From positions 496,001 to 560,000 of the forward strand of contig NZ_QOLA01000002.1 in assembly GCF_003324565.1 (NCBI RefSeq): 64,000 nt of DNA, written 5' to 3'. The stretch is from Streptomyces sp. SDr-06. GTDB taxonomy: Bacteria; Actinomycetota; Actinomycetes; Streptomycetales; Streptomycetaceae. Both the position numbers and the translations under genes were made by a program. The notes beneath the pieces were generated by a model that saw nothing but the letters and a program-made list of their open reading frames with translations, made no database searches and was not told the DNA's origin. The number at the start of each line of letters is the position of its first letter. Within the stretch, counting starts at the first letter, position 1. Below are positions 38,928 to 48,381 of this stretch, in pieces.

Positions 38928-41363
38928 TCAGGCGCCGGTCGCGGGTTCCGGCGGAGCTTCCCTGCCACGGCGGGGACGCAGACGCTCGGTCAGGCCTCGC
39001 GTACGCGTCGAAACCCGCGCCCTCGTCCGCTCCCACCGGAGCGACACCGCCCAGATCACCCTGACGGCTGAGCGGGGGGCGAGAATCGCGCGCAGGGCCG
39101 GCCAGTGGCCCGCCTGCGCCCGCAGCCCCGCCGTCACGCGGGCCACGTCGTCCGTGAGACCCGGGGTCGGGCGCGGGTCGCGGGCGTAGAGGACCTGTTC
39201 CACCGCGCCCGCCGCTCGATGGACGGAGTCGGCCGCGGCGCCGTCCAGGCGGCCGAGACGAATGACCCGCGCCGCCGCCTTGCGGGGCGTCTGCGACTCG
39301 TCGGGCGCGATGCCGTAGTCCCAGGCCGTGTCGGTGATCTCCTGCCAGGCGGCGAGGGTGCGGGCCACCGCGTCGGCCGGGGTGCGGCCGCCCGAGCCCA
39401 GCCGCCGGGACCGTACCCGCCTGCGCCACACGAAGGGCAGCAGCGGAAGGGCCAGCAGCACGGTCACCCCCACGGCCGTGCCGATCAGGGTCGGGGCCGA
39501 GGGGCCGCTGTCCGTCGGACCGGCGACGCTCGCCGCGGCCGAGGGGCCGCAGTCGCCGAGGCGCCGCGCGGTGGGCGGGCAGGAGTCGCTGGCGGACGGC
39601 GCCGCCGAGGGCTGCGCCGAGGCGCTCCTGGACGGCTCGGCCGGGCGGCTCGGGCTGCCCGCCGGGGCCTGCTGGCGGGTGTAGTCGGGGACGCTGCCCC
39701 GCGTCGGCGTCGGCTCGAAGCGGGTCCAGCCCACGCCCTCGAAGTACAGCTCGGGCCAGGCGTGCGCGTCGCGAAGACCCACCGACATGGTGCCGTCCGG
39801 GCGCGTCACGCCCGGGGTGAAGCCCACCGCGACCCGGGCGGGGATGCCCAGCGTGCGGGCCATCGCCGCCATCGAGAAGGAGAAGTGGACGCAGAAGCCC
39901 TCCTTCTCCTTGAGGAAGTTGGCGATCGCCTCGGTGCCGCTGCCCGACTCGACACGGGTGTTGTAGGTGAAGCCGCCGCTGGTGGAGAACCAGTCCTGGA
40001 GCTTGACGGCCCTCTCGTAGTTGGTGGCGGCGCCACTGGTGACCTGCCGCGCGGTGGCGGAGACCACGGACGGCAGCGAGTCCGGCACCCGGGTGTACTC
40101 CTTCAGGAGGTCACCGGGTGGGGCCGGGGCATTGGCCAACTGGTCCGCCGTGGGGTGCACCAGGAGGCTGGAGACCGTGTACTGCGCGCCCCGCGTCGTC
40201 TGCTTCCGGTCGCCCACCAGGGTCCGCCCGACCGGCTCGAACCGCCAGTCGCCCTTGACCTTCACCTGGGTCGCCGGGAACGGCATCGGCAGCCAGCTCT
40301 GGGCGTACCAGCCGGCCGCCGAGATGCTGGTCTCGACCTCGGTGGTGCTGACGGCGGGGCTCAGCCCGTCGGGCCGGGGCAGCGGATCGGGTACGTCCTT
40401 GATGTGGCGCTCGGAGGACTTCCACGTCGCCCCGTCGAACTCGTCGAGCGCGACGATCCGCAGGTACATCTCCTTGGTGTCCTGGGCGTTGGTGTTGTAC
40501 CGCATCACCTCGCGGTCCTCGGGCTGGTTCAGGCTGTTCTGCAGCGAGACCAGCGGGTTGACCGCGGAGATGGTCCCTCCGCTTCCCTCCCCGGTGCCGC
40601 CGCTGCCCGCGCCACCGAGCAGCCCGCTGTCCAGCGCGGGCAGCATCGCCGGGATCACCAGCGCGAGGCCGAGGGTGAGCGCGCCGATGCGCCGCCCGGT
40701 ACGGACCGGGGCCAGCGGCGCCGTGTTCTCGAACACGCTCTGCTGGGCCCGGCCGGGCGCCCGCGCGGCGCCGCCGAAGACCCGCCCCCACTGCGAGAGC
40801 CGGTCGCGGCCCTCGGCGAGCAGGAGCAGCAGGTAAGCGGCCGCCGCGAGCACGAACCAGAGCCAGCTCGCGCCGCCCGGGGAGAGCCCGGCGGCCACCG
40901 AGTACAGCGCGAGCAGCGGCAGGCCCGCCGGGGCTGCGCTGCGGAACGTCACCGCGAGCGCGTCCACCGCGAGACCGATGATCAGCATCCCGCCGACCAT
41001 CATCAGCCGGATGCCCGGGGTGGCGGGCGCCGGGATCGCGTACTGCCCGACATCCGAAGCGCCCTGCTGAAGAAGGGAGTTGAGCTGCTCAAGGGCCTCG
41101 GGACCGGGCAGCAGCCCGCCGATCGCCTGCTGGCGCGCGAACACCAGCGTCAGCACAAGCAGCGCCACCACGGCCTGGGCGAGCACGGTCAGCGGCCGGG
41201 CCAGCGGCACCCGCCGGGCCAGCGCGCCCACCCCGCTCAGGATCGCGAGCAGGAAGGCCGCCTGGAGGATCCAGGAGGCCGGGGCGACCAACGGCAGCAT
41301 CGAGCACGCCGCCAGCACCGTGGCCGCGTAGGCGCACAGCGCCAGCCGTCCGCGACCGCTCAT
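38928..41363 (-). CDS. Transglutaminase-like TgpA-type membrane protein
   Basis: This 811-residue protein begins with five or six membrane helices (to about residue 210). An extracytoplasmic transglutaminase-like domain follows, with the catalytic Cys in EGFCVHFSFSMA (about 490) and His in RDAHAWPEL (about 535). After a Pro/Ser-rich stretch there is one more membrane helix (about 640) and a cytoplasmic DUF4129-like tail. The ATG at 41363 overlaps the DUF58 stop by 4 bp, with AGGGGG 6 nt upstream. It is the third gene of the MoxR-DUF58-transglutaminase set, a conserved trio thought to assemble or mature envelope complexes. Confidence 0.9.
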   Translation of the reverse strand: MSGRGRLALCAYAATVLAACSMLPLVAPASWILQAAFLLAILSGVGALARRVPLARPLTVLAQAVVALLVLTLVFARQQAIGGLLPGPEALEQLNSLLQQGASDVGQYAIPAPATPGIRLMMVGGMLIIGLAVDALAVTFRSAAPAGLPLLALYSVAAGLSPGGASWLWFVLAAAAYLLLLLAEGRDRLSQWGRVFGGAARAPGRAQQSVFENTAPLAPVRTGRRIGALTLGLALVIPAMLPALDSGLLGGAGSGGTGEGSGGTISAVNPLVSLQNSLNQPEDREVMRYNTNAQDTKEMYLRIVALDEFDGATWKSSERHIKDVPDPLPRPDGLSPAVSTTEVETSISAAGWYAQSWLPMPFPATQVKVKGDWRFEPVGRTLVGDRKQTTRGAQYTVSSLLVHPTADQLANAPAPPGDLLKEYTRVPDSLPSVVSATARQVTSGAATNYERAVKLQDWFSTSGGFTYNTRVESGSGTEAIANFLKEKEGFCVHFSFSMAAMARTLGIPARVAVGFTPGVTRPDGTMSVGLRDAHAWPELYFEGVGWTRFEPTPTRGSVPDYTRQQAPAGSPSRPAEPSRSASAQPSAAPSASDSCPPTARRLGDCGPSAAASVAGPTDSGPSAPTLIGTAVGVTVLLALPLLPFVWRRRVRSRRLGSGGRTPADAVARTLAAWQEITDTAWDYGIAPDESQTPRKAAARVIRLGRLDGAAADSVHRAAGAVEQVLYARDPRPTPGLTDDVARVTAGLRAQAGHWPALRAILAPRSAVRVIWAVSLRWERTRARVSTRTRGLTERLRPRRGREAPPEPATGA

Positions 41364-42726
41364 GACCATCCCCCTGCCGTGCCGGAAGCGCCGCCGGGCG
41401 CCGCCTTCGCGTGCGTACGTTCCTGACCCGCCAGGCGCCACAGCTCGGGCAGCGCCGCACCCGGCCGCACCGCGAGCGCCGTCCAGCCCGCCTCGCGCAG
41501 CAGCCGCAGCCGGTCCTCGACCGGGCCGCGCCCCTCGGGGCCGTGCGTCCACTGACCGCTGTCCAGCACGAAGGCGACCGCGGCGCCGCTGCGCCGCCGC
41601 ATCTTCGCCGCCACCGCGGCCTGCTCCTCGTCGAGATCGCCGAAGAAGCCGATGAGCAGCCCCTCGTTGCCCCCGCGCAGCACGTCGTACGCGCGCGAGA
41701 GGCCGCCGCCGTCGGAGTGGTCGACGACCGCGAGGGTGTCCATCATCAGCCCGGCCGAGTCCGAGGAGTCCTGGGTCGAGCCGGCGAAGCCGCCCCCGCC
41801 CTCACCCGGCACCGAGCTGCCCGTGTCGGTCAACAGCCGTACGGAGAAGCCCCGTTCCAGCATGTGCACCAGGGCGGACGCGGCGCCCGAGACCGCCCAC
41901 TCGAAGGCCGAGTCGGGGCCCGCGCCCGCGTACGCGATGTCCCGGGTGTCGAGCAGCACCGTGCAGCGCGCCCGCTGGGGCTGCTCCTCGCGGCGCACCA
42001 TCAGCTCGCCGTAGCGCGCGGTGGAGCGCCAGTGCACCCGGCGCAGGTCGTCGCCGTGCCGGTAGCCGCGCGGGATGACGTCGTCCTCACCGGCCAGGGC
42101 GAGCGAGCGGTGCCGTCCGTCGCCGTACCCGGCGGCCTCGCCGGACAGCCGCACCGGGGGCAGCGGTTCGGTCCTGGGTATGACGGTCAGCGTGTCGTGG
42201 GCACTGAAGGCGCGGGTCAGCTCGCACATCCCGAAGGGGTCGGTGAGCCGCAGCTGCAAGGGCCCCAGCGGATAGCGCCCGCGCAGGTCGGACCGGACCC
42301 GGTAGGACACCTCGCGCTTGCCGCCCGCCTCGACCCGGTCGAGCACGAAGCGGGGGCGCGGGCCGAGCACGTACGGCACCCGGTCCTGGAGCATGAGCAG
42401 GCCGGTGGGCAGCCGCGAGACGTTGTCGATCCGCAGCTGGACCCGGGCCTCGGAGCCCGCCGGGACCCGGCCGGGGGCCAGCCGCCTGCTGCCCGCGACG
42501 CGGTAGCGCGTCCGGTAGAGGACCACCGTGCAGACCAGGGGCAGCACGGCGAGCAGCAGCCCGACCCGCAGCAGGTCCTCCTGGCCGAGGACGAAGGCGC
42601 AGACGGCGGCGGCGACGCCGGCCGCGAGGAAGGAGCGGCCGCGGGTGGTCAGGCCCGACAGGGCGGCCCACAGCCCGCCCTTCGCCTGTTCGTCGGCGGG
42701 CTCGGCGTCGAGCCCCCCGGCCGCCA

Positions 42727-42727
<1 letters not shown>
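41360..42727 (-). CDS. DUF58 domain protein
   Basis: This 455-residue protein has two N-terminal membrane segments (about 30-80) and a C-terminal DUF58/vWA-like domain. It contains the marker GYRHGDDLRRVHWRSTARYGEL and a metal-site-like VLLDTRDIAY segment. DUF58 proteins form von Willebrand-type adaptors that pair with MoxR ATPases. Start and stop overlap the neighbours by 1 and 4 bp, so translation is coupled. A GTG 3 nt earlier (42730) is an equally possible start. Confidence 0.88.
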
Positions 42728-43773
<1,046 letters not shown>

Positions 43774-43914
43774 CCGGCCCTCCTCGGCCCTTTCATACGG
43801 GCCGACGCACTGCGAACGGCCCGGCCCACCTGCAATACGGACAGCGCGCCCGAACGGTTCGGACCGGTGTCACATCCGCATTCTTGTTGCCGTTGCCGCG
43901 TCGTGTCACTCGCC

Positions 43915-43923
43915 TGTGGACAA
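43915..43923 (-). promoter_or_regulatory. DnaA-box-like 9-mer TTGTCCACA
   Basis: TTGTCCACA on the minus strand is the preferred Streptomyces DnaA box. It lies 142 bp upstream of the MoxR gene inside an 8-bp inverted repeat (GGACAACT 43918-43925 with AGTTGTCC 43943-43950). A second imperfect box, TTGTCCCCC, is at 43945-43953 in the other orientation. The repeat may instead be the terminator of the carbonic anhydrase gene. Confidence 0.4.
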
Positions 43924-43973
43924 CTGAGGGGGATTCATTGGAAGTTGTCCCCCTATTTCCGTTCCTGCGATGC

Positions 43974-44555
43974 TCAGGCCGCCGGGTCGATCTCCCGCAG
44001 CAGCCCCGTCGTCACGTCGAAGACGAACCCGCGGACGTCCTCGGTGTGCAGCAGGAACGGCGAGGTCCGCACGCGCTGCATCGACTGGCGCACGTCCTGG
44101 TCGGCGTCGCGGAAGGCCTCCACGGCCCAGGCCGGACGCTGCCCCACCTCGTCCTCCAGCGTGTGCCGGAAGTCCTCGGTCAGCGTCTCCATGCCGCAGC
44201 CGGTGTGGTGCACCAGCATGACGCTGGTGGTGCCGAGCGCGCGCTGGCTGATGGTGAGGGAGCGGATCACGTCGTCGGTGACCACGCCGCCCGCGTTGCG
44301 GATGGTGTGGCAGTCGCCGAGTTCCAGACCGAGAGCCGCGTGCAGGTCCAGCCGCGCGTCCATGCAGGCCACCACGGCGACGTGCAGGACCGGACGGGCG
44401 TCCATGCCGGGGTCCTCGAAGGCCGAGGCGTAGCGACGGTTCGCCTCGACCAGCCGGTCCGTCACCGTGCCTCCGGCCACCGTCCCTCCGGACCGGACGG
44501 TCAGGTGCGGACGCCGGGCCGGAGGCTCTGCCGGTATGTGCGCAGGAGTCGACAT
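43974..44555 (-). CDS. Beta-carbonic anhydrase
   Basis: This zinc enzyme interconverts CO2 and bicarbonate. Zinc ligands and the active-site dyad are visible: Cys and Asp/Arg in ACMDARLD, then His and Cys in VHHTGCGM. NAGGVVTDDVIRSL is typical of the small actinobacterial class (M. tuberculosis Rv1284-like). Two starts compete. The ATG at 44555 lies 7 nt after TACCGT (44568-44563), a leaderless arrangement, giving 193 residues. The GTG at 44465 has GGAGG upstream and gives 163 residues, the length of Rv1284. Both products may be made. It is divergent from the dcw cluster. Confidence 0.88.
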   Translation of the reverse strand: MSTPAHIPAEPPARRPHLTVRSGGTVAGGTVTDRLVEANRRYASAFEDPGMDARPVLHVAVVACMDARLDLHAALGLELGDCHTIRNAGGVVTDDVIRSLTISQRALGTTSVMLVHHTGCGMETLTEDFRHTLEDEVGQRPAWAVEAFRDADQDVRQSMQRVRTSPFLLHTEDVRGFVFDVTTGLLREIDPAA

Positions 44556-44706
44556 GTATACGACGGTAGCCGCCGCTGATCGTCCAGTCTTCTCATGGGG
44601 CCGGAAAAAGACCGTCAACTCGGGCGCCTGTGAGGTAACCCACAGGCCTCACGGCCACTCACCCGAACGAGTGAAAAAAGTGCTCGGCGGCGCGCTGGAG
44701 GGTTGA

Positions 44707-44746
44707 TTGACCCGAAGGACGAGTGGACTAAAGTGGCGCGAAGTGG
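44707..44746 (+). promoter_or_regulatory. rsmH promoter overlapped by three AGTGG repeats (MraZ-box-like)
   Basis: TTGACC (44707-44712) and TAAAGT (44729-44734) are spaced 16 bp apart, a good vegetative promoter. AGTGG occurs at 44722-44726, 44732-44736 and 44742-44746, exactly 10 bp apart, covering the -10 element and start point. MraZ proteins bind short direct repeats of this kind with 10-bp period at dcw promoters. The promoter call is good; the MraZ link is inference. Confidence 0.6.
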
Positions 44747-44751
44747 GAGGC

Positions 44752-44877
44752 GTGACACCTGGTCTTCCCGCTGACGAAACCCCCAGCTTCCGGGAGATCG
44801 CAACCTCCCGGACCTACGTTTACCCGCGTGCGCGGCGCACGTACGGCTCGGCCCCCTCCCGCCCACCGGTCGGCTGA
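44752..44877 (+). CDS. Possible 41-codon leader reading frame upstream of rsmH
   Basis: A GTG-initiated frame ([20 protein letters not shown] at its start) follows GGGAGG, but with only 1 nt of spacing, and ends at TGA 112 bp before rsmH. The encoded peptide resembles nothing I know. It could be a leader peptide or chance. Confidence 0.15.
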   Translation: MTPGLPADETPSFREIATSRTYVYPRARRTYGSAPSRPPVG

Positions 44878-44989
44878 CGCCCCTTCCCCGGCGCCAGCCG
44901 TTCGTCCCCCTCCACCGGGGGAGCACCGGGGGGAGCGGGGACCCGGCACGTACGCGCGACGCTGCGCCGGATCCTTTGAAAGGGCGGCT

Positions 44990-45940
44990 TTGAGCCAGCG
45001 ACACGTCCCGGTGATGCTCCAGCGATGCTTGGACATGTTGGCCCCGGCCCTGACCCAGCCGGGTGCGGTCGTCGTCGACTGCACCCTCGGCCTCGGCGGC
45101 CACAGCGAGGCCCTCCTGACCCGGTTCCCCGAGGCGCGCCTGATCGGGCTCGACCGCGACAAGGAGGCGCTGCGCCTGTCCGGCGAGCGCCTCGCCCCCT
45201 TCGGGGAGCGCGCCACCCTGGTGCACGCCGTCTACGACGAGCTGCCCGACGTGCTGGAACGTCTCGGCACCCCCCGCGTCCAGGGCGTCCTGTTCGACCT
45301 CGGCGTCTCCTCCATGCAGCTCGACGAGGCCGACCGCGGCTTCGCCTACGCCCAGGACGCGCCCCTGGACATGCGCATGGACCAGTCGACCGGCATGAGC
45401 GCCGCCGAGGTGCTCAACACCTACCCGGCCGGTGAACTCGTGCGGATCCTGCGGGCGTACGGCGAGGAGAAGCAGGCCAAGCGGATCGTCTCGGCGATCG
45501 TGCGCGAGCGCGAGAAGGAGCCGTTCAGCAACAGCGCCCGGCTCGTCGAGCTGATCCGCGACTCGCTGCCGCAGGCCGCCAAGCGCACCGGCGGCAACCC
45601 CTCCAAGCGCACCTTCCAGGCCCTGCGCATCGAGGTCAACGGCGAACTCGCCAGCGTGGAGCGGGCGATCCCCGCGGCCGTCGAGGCCATCGCGGTGGGC
45701 GGCCGGGTCGCGGTGCTCTCCTACCAGTCCCTGGAGGACCGGATCGTCAAGCAGGTGTTCGCGGCCGGCGCCGCCAACACCGCCCCGCCCGGGCTTCCGG
45801 TGGTGCCCGAGCGCTACCAGCCGCGGCTCAAGCTCCTGACCCGCGGTGCCGAACTCCCCACGGAGGAGGAGGTCGCCGAGAACCGGCGCGCGGCCCCCGC
45901 CCGGCTCCGGGGGGTCCAGCGGATCAGGGAGGACGTGTGA
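44990..45940 (+). CDS. rsmH: 16S rRNA (cytosine(1402)-N4)-methyltransferase
   Basis: RsmH (formerly MraW) methylates C1402 in the ribosomal decoding centre. The 316-residue protein has [11 protein letters not shown] at the start, SAM-binding [27 protein letters not shown], the [12 protein letters not shown] motif and [16 protein letters not shown] choose TTG at 44990 because it gives the normal N-terminus (LSQRHVPVM) with AGGG upstream; longer versions add unrelated low-complexity sequence. It is the first gene of the dcw operon and overlaps ftsL by 4 bp. Confidence 0.94.
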   Translation: MSQRHVPVMLQRCLDMLAPALTQPGAVVVDCTLGLGGHSEALLTRFPEARLIGLDRDKEALRLSGERLAPFGERATLVHAVYDELPDVLERLGTPRVQGVLFDLGVSSMQLDEADRGFAYAQDAPLDMRMDQSTGMSAAEVLNTYPAGELVRILRAYGEEKQAKRIVSAIVREREKEPFSNSARLVELIRDSLPQAAKRTGGNPSKRTFQALRIEVNGELASVERAIPAAVEAIAVGGRVAVLSYQSLEDRIVKQVFAAGAANTAPPGLPVVPERYQPRLKLLTRGAELPTEEEVAENRRAAPARLRGVQRIREDV

Positions 45941-46443
45941 GCAAACCGGCCAGGCAGCTGCGCGGCACGGCCGCGCGGCTCGGCAGGCTGATGCCCTCGC
46001 AGGGACCGAACAGCGCCGCCCGCACACCGTTCGTGCTCCTTGTCGTCACCCTCCTCGGGGGCGGTCTCATCGCCCTCCTGGTGCTGAACTCGGCGCTGAA
46101 CGCCGGCTCGTTCAAGCTCAGCGAGTACCGCAAACAGACCACCGAACGCACCGACGAGCAACAGGCGCTGCAGCGGGACGTCGACGACCTGTCCGCCCCC
46201 GACGCGCTGTCCCGCCGGGCAGGCGACCTCGGCATGGTCCCGGGCGGCAACCCCGTCTTCCTCAACCCCGACGGCACCGTCAAGGGCGTCCCCGCGACCG
46301 CGGGCGACCCCTCCCCGGCGGAGGCCGCCGAGCCCGCGCCGCTGCCCGCGGCCCAGGGCCAGGCCGCCCAGCGCCCCAAGCACCACACCCCGGCCGCCAG
46401 GCCCCGGCAGCCCGCGAAGACCTCCCCGACCCCCGGCAGGTGA
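45937..46443 (+). CDS. ftsL: Septum formation protein FtsL-like
   Basis: This 168-residue bitopic membrane protein is in the ftsL position between rsmH and ftsI. It has a cytoplasmic basic N-terminus, one membrane helix (about 31-51, [20 protein letters not shown]), a short extracytoplasmic coiled coil ([20 protein letters not shown]) and a Pro/Ala-rich tail. FtsL partners FtsQ/DivIC at the septum and helps activate FtsW-FtsI. The sequence is poorly conserved, so position and topology carry the assignment. The GTG overlaps the rsmH stop. Confidence 0.88.
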   Translation: MSKPARQLRGTAARLGRLMPSQGPNSAARTPFVLLVVTLLGGGLIALLVLNSALNAGSFKLSEYRKQTTERTDEQQALQRDVDDLSAPDALSRRAGDLGMVPGGNPVFLNPDGTVKGVPATAGDPSPAEAAEPAPLPAAQGQAAQRPKHHTPAARPRQPAKTSPTPGR

Positions 46444-46447
46444 CGCA

Positions 46448-48367
46448 GTGAGCCCCAAGGAACCCCCGCGCCGCCGGGTGCCCCCGCCCGCGCGCTCCCG
46501 TCCGCCGGCCCGCCGCCCCGCGGCCGCCAAGAAGCTCAGGCTCGGCAGCCCTCGGCCCCGGCTGCGCCTGGTCAGCCTCGGGCTCACCCTGGTCATGCTG
46601 GCCTTCGTCGTACGGCTGCTCCAGGTGCAGGCCGTCGACGCCAGCGCGTACGCCGCCAAGGCCGACAAGAACCGGTACGCCAGCTACGCGCTGCCCGCCG
46701 AGCGCGGCCGGATCACCGACCGGGCCGGCGTCGCGCTCGCCACCAGCGTCGACGCGTACGACATCACCGCCGACCCCACGCTGTTCACGCCCGACGCGAC
46801 GAAGATCCCGGACGCCGCCGAGCAGGCGGCCGCGCTGCTCGCGCCGCTGATCGGCAAGGACCAGACGGAGCTCGCCAAGAAGCTCAAGACCCCCAAGACT
46901 CGCTATGTGGTGCTCGCCCGCAGGCAGACCCCGCAGGTCTGGAACCAGATCAAGGACCTCAAGAAGGTCCTGGGCGAGAAGGCGGCCGCCGACCGGGCCA
47001 AGGGCGGCCCCGGCGCCAACGTGCTGGCCGGTGTCCTCAACGAGTCCAGCACCAAGCGCGTGTACCCCAACGGCGATCTGGCCGCCGGGATACTGGGCTA
47101 CGTCAACGCCGAGGGCAAGGGCGGCGGCGGCCTCGAGTCGTCCCTGAACAAGGAGCTGGCCGGCACCGACGGCAAGATCTCCTACGCCCAGTCCGGCGGC
47201 CGCCGGGTCCCCACCGCCGGCACCCACGAGACCCCGGCCGTGCCCGGCTCCGACGTCGAGCTGACCATCGACCGGGACATCCAGTGGATGGCGCAGAAGG
47301 CGATCTCCGACCAGGTCGCCGCGTCCGGCGCCGACCGGGGCTACGTCATAGTGCAGCGGTCCGACACCGGCGAGGTCCTGGCCATGGCGAACGCGCCCGG
47401 CTTCGACCCCAACAACATCGCCCAGGCGAACGCGGCCGCGATGGGCAACGCCGCGCTCCAGGACGCCTTCGAGCCGGGATCCACCGCCAAGGTCATGTCC
47501 ATGGCCGCGGTCCTGGAGGAGGGCGTCGCCACGCCCGACACCCATGTGGTGGTGCCCAACCGCCTCCAGCGCGCCGACCGGCTCTTCAAGGACGACATCG
47601 ACCACCCCACCTGGAACCTGACGCTCAACGGCGTGCTCGCCAAGTCCAGCAACATCGGCACCATCCTCGCCGTGGAGCAGCTGGGCAAGACCGACGCCCA
47701 GGCCGACAGCGTCCTGTACTCCTACCTGCGCAAGTTCGGCATCGGCTCGCCCAGCGGCCTCGGCTTCCCCGGTGAGACCCCGGGCATCCTGGCCCCGGCG
47801 AGCAAGTGGTCGACCTCGCAGCAGTACACGGTCCGTTTCGGCCAGGGCCTCTCGCTCAACGCCATGCAGGCCGCCTCGGTGTACTCGACGATCGCCAACG
47901 GCGGCGTACGCGTCGAGCCGACCCTGGTGCGCGGCACCAAGGGCCCGGACGGGCGGTTCACTCCGGCGCCCGCGCCCAAGCAGACCCGGGTGGTCAGCGA
48001 GAAGACCGCCAAGACGCTGGCCCAGATGCTCGAATCGGTCGTCGGCGACGCCGAGGGCACCGGAACCAAGGCCGCGATCCCCGGCTACCGGGTCGCGGGC
48101 AAGACCGGCACCGCCAACCGCGTCGACCCCAAGACCGGCACCTACCGCGGCTACACCGCGTCCTTCGCGGGCTTCGCCCCCGCCGACAACCCCAAAATCA
48201 CCGTCTACTGCGCCATCCAGAACCCCACCAAGGGCAGCTACTTCGGCGGCCAGATCTGCGGACCCATCTACAAGCAGGTCATGGAGTTCGCCCTCAAGAC
48301 CCTGCAGATCCCGCCCACCGGAGCCCAGCCCCCCAACCTGCCCGTCACCTTCGGCGGCAACGACTGA
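46448..48367 (+). CDS. ftsI: Septal penicillin-binding protein FtsI
   Basis: This class B PBP cross-links septal peptidoglycan. The 639-residue protein has a basic, Pro-rich cytoplasmic start, one membrane helix (about 38-55), a dimerisation domain beginning ERGRITDRAGVALAT, and a transpeptidase domain with Ser345 in the SxxK box (GSTAK), the SxN box at 400 (SSN) and Lys552 in KTGT. There is no PASTA domain at the C-terminus. The GTG follows the ftsL stop by 4 nt. Confidence 0.95.
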   Translation: MSPKEPPRRRVPPPARSRPPARRPAAAKKLRLGSPRPRLRLVSLGLTLVMLAFVVRLLQVQAVDASAYAAKADKNRYASYALPAERGRITDRAGVALATSVDAYDITADPTLFTPDATKIPDAAEQAAALLAPLIGKDQTELAKKLKTPKTRYVVLARRQTPQVWNQIKDLKKVLGEKAAADRAKGGPGANVLAGVLNESSTKRVYPNGDLAAGILGYVNAEGKGGGGLESSLNKELAGTDGKISYAQSGGRRVPTAGTHETPAVPGSDVELTIDRDIQWMAQKAISDQVAASGADRGYVIVQRSDTGEVLAMANAPGFDPNNIAQANAAAMGNAALQDAFEPGSTAKVMSMAAVLEEGVATPDTHVVVPNRLQRADRLFKDDIDHPTWNLTLNGVLAKSSNIGTILAVEQLGKTDAQADSVLYSYLRKFGIGSPSGLGFPGETPGILAPASKWSTSQQYTVRFGQGLSLNAMQAASVYSTIANGGVRVEPTLVRGTKGPDGRFTPAPAPKQTRVVSEKTAKTLAQMLESVVGDAEGTGTKAAIPGYRVAGKTGTANRVDPKTGTYRGYTASFAGFAPADNPKITVYCAIQNPTKGSYFGGQICGPIYKQVMEFALKTLQIPPTGAQPPNLPVTFGGND

Positions 48368-48381
48368 ATCCGGAAGCCTCA

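Larger units (their letters stand above)
44556..44989. other. Divergent control region between carbonic anhydrase and rsmH
   Basis: These 434 bp hold overlapping hairpins (CCTGTG/CACAGG and GTGAGG/CCTCAC around 44629-44655), the presumed rsmH promoter with three AGTGG repeats, and a possible short leader reading frame. No mraZ gene is present, although this is its usual position in other actinobacteria. Confidence 0.6.
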
